Position numbers and translations under genes: made by a program. This document shows positions 30,684 to 34,459 of a DNA stretch of 34,459 nucleotides, in pieces. Position 1 is the stretch's first letter. The number at the start of each line of letters is the position of its first letter. Origin of the DNA: Treponema sp. (GTDB lineage Bacteria; Spirochaetota; Spirochaetia; Treponematales; Treponemataceae); contig JAFZLJ010000071.1 of the NCBI GenBank assembly GCA_017551545.1, positions 1 to 34,459 on the forward strand, in the 5' to 3' direction. Below the pieces are notes generated by a model, which saw only the letters and a list, made by a program, of their open reading frames with translations, was not told where the DNA came from and ran no database searches.

Positions 30684-32515
30684 AAAATGTAAATAAAAAA
30701 GAAAACAGCAAGAAAAAGTCGGCCTCGCAGGTTTTCAAAAATCAGATTTTCCTCTGGAAGCTTTGCTTTAAGACATGTCCTTGGTATATGATTTATCACC
30801 TCTACGATGCTTTCCGTTACCAGGGAGTTATCTTCCTTGAACACGTTCTGGGAATCCGCTATGTTCTGCGCTGTGCAGAGTTTCAGGAACCTTTTACTAA
30901 GGCGCTCTTTTACATAGGACTTATCCTTCTTTTGAATATCATTCAGATTATTCCTGATGGTTTCTTTATTTACGGCTGGAGCTTCAAATGTAAGCCAAAG
31001 CTGTATCGTGCACTTAAGGAGCAGCTTTTCCAGAAGGCAAGCGAAATTGACCTTTTCTGCTACGACGACCCTGAATATTACAACGACTTTGTTCTTGGAG
31101 TTTCAGAATCTGAACAGACAATCGACCGCTTCCTTAATATGCTCAACATGGGCATGCAGGCAATCACAGTTTTGTTCACCACAGGTATTTTCTACCTTAC
31201 GCTCGACCCAATTGGTATTGTGTTTGTTCTTGTTTCATTTATCATGCGCTTTATTGTTTCTAAAAAACTCAACAAAGTTAATTACGAAAACCGCACAAAG
31301 GTAAATCCTCATATGCGTAAGCGCGACTATGTTAGCCGTGTTTTCTATCTTAAGGATTTTGCAAAGGAACTCAGACTTCACCCTAATGCAGGTACAGAGC
31401 TTGAACAGGAATTTGAAGAAGCAAATGAAAACATCATCACAGAGCATAAAAAGGTTTCTCGAATCCGTACATGGCTTGGTTTTGTAAAAGACTATCTTGT
31501 AAGTGACTTTTTGATTGACGGACTTTATATAACTTATCTTGTTTACAAAGCAGCAGTGCTTCATGCGCTCAACTACAGCGATGCAGTTATTTTGTTCAAC
31601 AGAACAGGAAGCCTTCGCGGATGTATGAGCCGGTTTGCAGACCTTGGTCCAGCCGCTCACGAAAACAGCATGTTCATAGATAAAATCCGTGCGTTCCTTG
31701 CTTATGAACCAAGAATCAAGCTTGAAATTGGTCAGGATGTTCCTGCTGGAAACGGTGAACTTGTGCTTGATCATGTAAGCTTTAAGTACAACGAAAAGAG
31801 CCGTACAGTTCTTGATGATATTTCTCTTACTGTAAAACCAGGTGAACACATTGCTATTGTAGGTTACAACGGCGCCGGTAAAACTACGCTCATCAAGCTG
31901 CTCATGCGTCTTTATGACCCTAGCAGCGGAAACATTAAATATCACGACCAGGATGTTAAAGTTTACAAGCCGAGTGATTATCACAAAAGAATTGGCGTTG
32001 TATTCCAGGACTTCCAGATGTTTGGTGCAAGCCTTGCAGAAAATGTTGTAATGGACGACCTTAAAAAAGATGAACTTAATGCAGCAGCCCCACAGATTAC
32101 AGGAGCACTTGAAGCAGCCGGTTTTGGTGAAAAGCTTGCTAAACTTCCGGACGGATTATTTACACAAGTTACAACCGAGTTTGATAATAAGGGTGTAGAT
32201 TTTTCTGGAGGCGAAAGTCAAAAGGTTGCAATTTCGCGAGCCTTTTATAAGAATGCTGATATTCTTATTATGGACGAGCCTTCGAGCGCACTTGATCCAA
32301 TTGCCGAATACGAACTTAATAAAGCAATGCAGACTGCCGCTAAGGGTAAAACAGTTTTCTATATTTCTCACCGCCTTTCTACAACCCGCGATGCCGACCG
32401 CATCATTATGCTTGAAGAAGGACGAATTATAGAAGAAGGCACCCACAAACAGCTGCTAGCTAAAAACGGTAAATACGCCGAAATGTGGAACGCTCAGGCC
32501 GGAAAATATAATTAA
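30680..32515 (+). CDS. ABC exporter half-transporter (permease-ATPase fusion)
   Basis: A 611-aa second half of the exporter pair. After a lysine-rich N-terminus (KKENSKKKSASQ) comes the membrane domain, then the ATPase with Walker A IVGYNGAGKTTLIKLL, Q-loop FQDFQMFGAS, signature FSGGESQKVAISRA, Walker B ILIMDEPSSALDP and H-loop ISHRLST. ATG 30680 overlaps the previous stop; the upstream TTG at 30671 is less likely. Both ATPases keep canonical residues, so each site may be active. It is followed by a small lipoprotein and a C11 peptidase from a separate promoter region. Confidence 0.93.
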   Translation: MKNVNKKENSKKKSASQVFKNQIFLWKLCFKTCPWYMIYHLYDAFRYQGVIFLEHVLGIRYVLRCAEFQEPFTKALFYIGLILLLNIIQIIPDGFFIYGWSFKCKPKLYRALKEQLFQKASEIDLFCYDDPEYYNDFVLGVSESEQTIDRFLNMLNMGMQAITVLFTTGIFYLTLDPIGIVFVLVSFIMRFIVSKKLNKVNYENRTKVNPHMRKRDYVSRVFYLKDFAKELRLHPNAGTELEQEFEEANENIITEHKKVSRIRTWLGFVKDYLVSDFLIDGLYITYLVYKAAVLHALNYSDAVILFNRTGSLRGCMSRFADLGPAAHENSMFIDKIRAFLAYEPRIKLEIGQDVPAGNGELVLDHVSFKYNEKSRTVLDDISLTVKPGEHIAIVGYNGAGKTTLIKLLMRLYDPSSGNIKYHDQDVKVYKPSDYHKRIGVVFQDFQMFGASLAENVVMDDLKKDELNAAAPQITGALEAAGFGEKLAKLPDGLFTQVTTEFDNKGVDFSGGESQKVAISRAFYKNADILIMDEPSSALDPIAEYELNKAMQTAAKGKTVFYISHRLSTTRDADRIIMLEEGRIIEEGTHKQLLAKNGKYAEMWNAQAGKYN

Positions 32516-32518
32516 TTT

Positions 32519-32562
32519 CACTTTTTTTAAACTTTTTTTCTAAAAAACTTCCTCTTTTTACA
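32519..32562 (+). promoter_or_regulatory. Upstream element shared with the Rpn gene
   Basis: A T-rich stretch with TAAAAAACTTCCTCTTTTTA aligns without gaps to 13199-13242 (36 of 44 positions by eye). It lies 40 bases before the lipoprotein ATG and holds a TTTACA that could serve as a -35 box. Confidence 0.45.
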
Positions 32563-32602
32563 TTTTTAAACAATTACTATGTATGCGAAAAAAGGAGGTT
32601 TT

Positions 32603-33055
32603 ATGAAAAAACAAATCACCTGGTCATTACTGCTGCTCGAGACAGCTGTAGTTGTGTTCATTACCAGTGGCTGTCCCTCAATGCTCTGGGACATTACATC
32701 ACCACCCTATTCAATTTCAAAACCCGTCTACTACAGCGGCGGGGTATTCTTTAACTTCTACAACAAATCAAATAAAACAGTTGTGTTTGTAGAAACTAAA
32801 ATGAATGTGCTTGATGCAAAAACCGGCTCTATAGCTTTTGCAGGAACGGGCTGCATCACGACAGGCACTTCGTGTAATATTCAAAATTCCGATCAAAATG
32901 ATTTTTGCATTTCGCTGGACCAGTATATTTCTAATTCAATTCCTTCAGAGCTTATAGTTGAAAACTTTTTTATAAGCAAAATTGAATACTCCGACGGGTC
33001 CTGCTGGAAAGATTATCTTGGAGTTTATGCAGACACATTTTGCATGGAGGCATGA
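32603..33055 (+). CDS. Small lipoprotein of unknown function
   Basis: A 150-aa exported protein. The signal WSLLLLETAVVVFITSGC has a lipobox ending at Cys24. The mature part looks like a beta-sandwich (VYYSGGVFFNFYNKSNKTVVFVETKMNV) with Cys pairs near the middle (GTGCITTGTSCNI) and end. AAAGGAGG precedes ATG 32603. The C11 peptidase lipoprotein gene starts 2 bases after its stop, so the two are probably co-expressed at the same membrane. The family is not recognised. Confidence 0.75.
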   Translation: MKKQITWSLLLLETAVVVFITSGCPSMLWDITSPPYSISKPVYYSGGVFFNFYNKSNKTVVFVETKMNVLDAKTGSIAFAGTGCITTGTSCNIQNSDQNDFCISLDQYISNSIPSELIVENFFISKIEYSDGSCWKDYLGVYADTFCMEA

Positions 33056-33057
33056 AT

Positions 33058-34317
33058 ATGAAAAACTGTATTACAAAATGCCTGACTTTTACCCTTGCCT
33101 TATTTTCATTGTATAGTTTGATAAGCTGCGATCTGCTTGCGTATCCTGTTCCAAAGCGTGCCTTCATGTATGACAATTCCAATCCCGAAAAAAAGCTGAC
33201 TCTTCTTGTTTATATGGCTGCAGACAATGACCTTGAAAGCTACGGCATACAAAATCTTAAAGCAATGGAACGCGCAGATTTTTCTTCTTTAAATGTGCTT
33301 GTGCTTTTTGACCGTGCAGAACACTATGATGAAACAAACGGAAACTGGACAGATACCAGGCTTTTTGAAGTTACCCACGACTCTACAAACGGAGGTACTA
33401 TAGTGTCAAAAAGACTGGACTGTCCCCCTCTTGGACTTTCGGCAACAACACAAACAGAGCTTGATATGGCAAATTATAATGTGCTTAAAAGCTTTATAGA
33501 GTTTGCAAAAGAAAATTACAAATCACAGTATTATTCTTTGATTATCTGGGGGCACGGAACAGGCTGGCGATATAAAAGCCGCGCGGTAGCTGTTGATGAT
33601 AAAACAAATTCATATATGTGCATAAAAGATCTTGGACTTGCCCTTAAAAATCAGGAGCTTTGTGTGATTGGTTTTGATACCTGCTTTGGAAGCATTTTTG
33701 AAAACCTGTATGAATTAAAGGATTACACAGAATATATTGCAGCAAGCCCGGGATTAACGCCGGCCGCGGGATGGAATTATAAAAAACTTTTGCAGGAGCT
33801 TAATAACTGTGATTTTTCGCCTCAAACGATTTCTGCCATTATGGCAAAAAATACGGGAGCTCAAACAACTGTTACAGAAACATCTCAAATCCCTTTGATG
33901 ATGCAGGCGCTTGAAAACTTTTCGGAACAGCTTGCAAATACAATTACCGGCAACAACACACGAATAGACGCTATCAACACCCTTATGGAATCAGACTCGT
34001 ACAGTTATATTCAATATCCGTGTGACCTTTACCTTGATATTAACTCTATGGCTGCGCAGTTTTGTACAGACTCGAATCAGGAGCTTGCCCAGACTGCCGA
34101 ACAACTGAAAGCTATTGAAGCCACCAAAGGAATTGGCATTTACTTTATGCCTGTTATTGCGCAGGGAGTTTTTGCTTCTTCGCATCCAATTAATTACATA
34201 AAAGATAATCTTAACACAACTCAATGCAGTTTTATAAAAGACAGCAACTGGTGGGTTCCTTCAAAAAACACTTCTTCAGGAAGCCTTTTAAATAAACTTT
34301 TCTACACAGCTTTTTAA
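33058..34317 (+). CDS. C11 family (clostripain-like) cysteine peptidase, lipoprotein
   Basis: A 419-aa exported peptidase. The signal CLTFTLALFSLYSLISC has lipobox Cys at about 24. The clan-CD fold is shown by KKLTLLVYMAADNDLE at the domain start, YYSLIIWGHGTGW with catalytic His near 166, and CVIGFDTCFGS with catalytic Cys near 209. C11 enzymes cut after Arg or Lys and often self-activate; no activation site could be fixed here. ATG 33058 is chosen since GGAGG lies 7 bases ahead (an ATG at 33052 is too close). It follows the small lipoprotein by 2 bases and may act on cell-surface or environmental proteins. Confidence 0.92.
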   Translation: MKNCITKCLTFTLALFSLYSLISCDLLAYPVPKRAFMYDNSNPEKKLTLLVYMAADNDLESYGIQNLKAMERADFSSLNVLVLFDRAEHYDETNGNWTDTRLFEVTHDSTNGGTIVSKRLDCPPLGLSATTQTELDMANYNVLKSFIEFAKENYKSQYYSLIIWGHGTGWRYKSRAVAVDDKTNSYMCIKDLGLALKNQELCVIGFDTCFGSIFENLYELKDYTEYIAASPGLTPAAGWNYKKLLQELNNCDFSPQTISAIMAKNTGAQTTVTETSQIPLMMQALENFSEQLANTITGNNTRIDAINTLMESDSYSYIQYPCDLYLDINSMAAQFCTDSNQELAQTAEQLKAIEATKGIGIYFMPVIAQGVFASSHPINYIKDNLNTTQCSFIKDSNWWVPSKNTSSGSLLNKLFYTAF

Positions 34318-34459
34318 CAAAGGAGGCATGATAAAAAGGTAAACGAACAAGCGGTAATGTGATACGCTGAAGTGATTCAGCGGAACCCAGGCATCAGTTC
34401 GTCATATTTGGTAAGGGCAAGACCCTTGTAAAGGAGAATGAAGAGCTTTTGCCGCATCA
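34318..34459. other. Unassigned end region with a stem-loop and possible partial genes
   Basis: After the peptidase stop, AAAGGAGGC precedes ATG ATA AAA AGG TAA, a four-codon frame. CGCTGAA/TTCAGCG forms a perfect 7-bp hairpin near 34364-34381. Downstream, the plus frame from 34371 is open to the window end (it reads FVIFGKGKTLVKENEELLPH) without a usual start codon. The minus strand has a frame ending at 34377 (KYDELMPGFR before the stop). The plus frame looks more protein-like, vaguely like the front of a Nudix hydrolase, but this is not established. Confidence 0.3.

Overview
The window looks like chromosome of a host-associated spirochaete, most likely a gut or rumen Treponema. This rests on gene style and content: a GTP-type PEP carboxykinase, strong GGAGG ribosome sites, many dispersed palindromic repeats, lipoproteins of spirochaete type and fermentative genes (phosphate acetyltransferase, indolepyruvate:ferredoxin oxidoreductase). 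The species cannot be fixed from this sequence alone. No rRNA, tRNA, CRISPR array or intact insertion sequence was seen.

Layout. 1-3.7 kb: the 3' end of pckG, then rfbB, rfbC and rfbA on the minus strand (dTDP-4-keto-6-deoxy-hexose synthesis; no rfbD here), with palindromic repeats between genes. 3.7-7.5 kb: a PurF-like protein lacking the usual N-terminal glutaminase cysteine, facing a cytoplasmic SGNH-type esterase and a C_GCAxxG_C_C protein. 7.6-13.2 kb: a two-gene ABC exporter preceded by a LytTR-type response regulator and a GHKL sensor kinase. A 21-bp-spaced direct repeat in front of the exporter fits the regulator's binding site. 13.3-14.5 kb: an Rpn-family nuclease with a ribosome site and in-frame ATG inside the gene, followed by two small genes resembling its C-terminal domain. 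One of these is a shortened duplicate. 14.6-18.1 kb: pta, a five-unit 84-bp hairpin array leading into a nuclease-like gene, a PIN/Phd toxin-antitoxin pair and a small membrane protein.

18.3-28.7 kb looks like a functional module for aromatic compounds: paaK (arylacetate-CoA ligase), a complete ECF transporter (TrpP-like S component, two ATPases, EcfT), and iorA-iorB-thioesterase. The promoters of paaK, the ECF operon and iorA carry the same palindrome (TGTTNCT...AGTAACA) over or beside their -35/-10 boxes. One repressor therefore probably controls uptake of an aromatic amino acid together with its interconversion with arylacetates. Between these genes lie two exported proteins, an NlpC/P60 lipoprotein and a second hairpin array in which eight 9-bp arms alternate every 31-32 bp.

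28.8-34.3 kb: a second ABC exporter pair (translationally coupled), then a small lipoprotein and a C11 (clostripain-like) peptidase lipoprotein.

The most unusual items are the Rpn locus with its inner and duplicated small proteins, the shared operator linking paaK, ECF and ior, the two helically phased hairpin arrays, the cysteine-less PurF-like protein, and repeat units inserted in frame into iorA and an ABC exporter.
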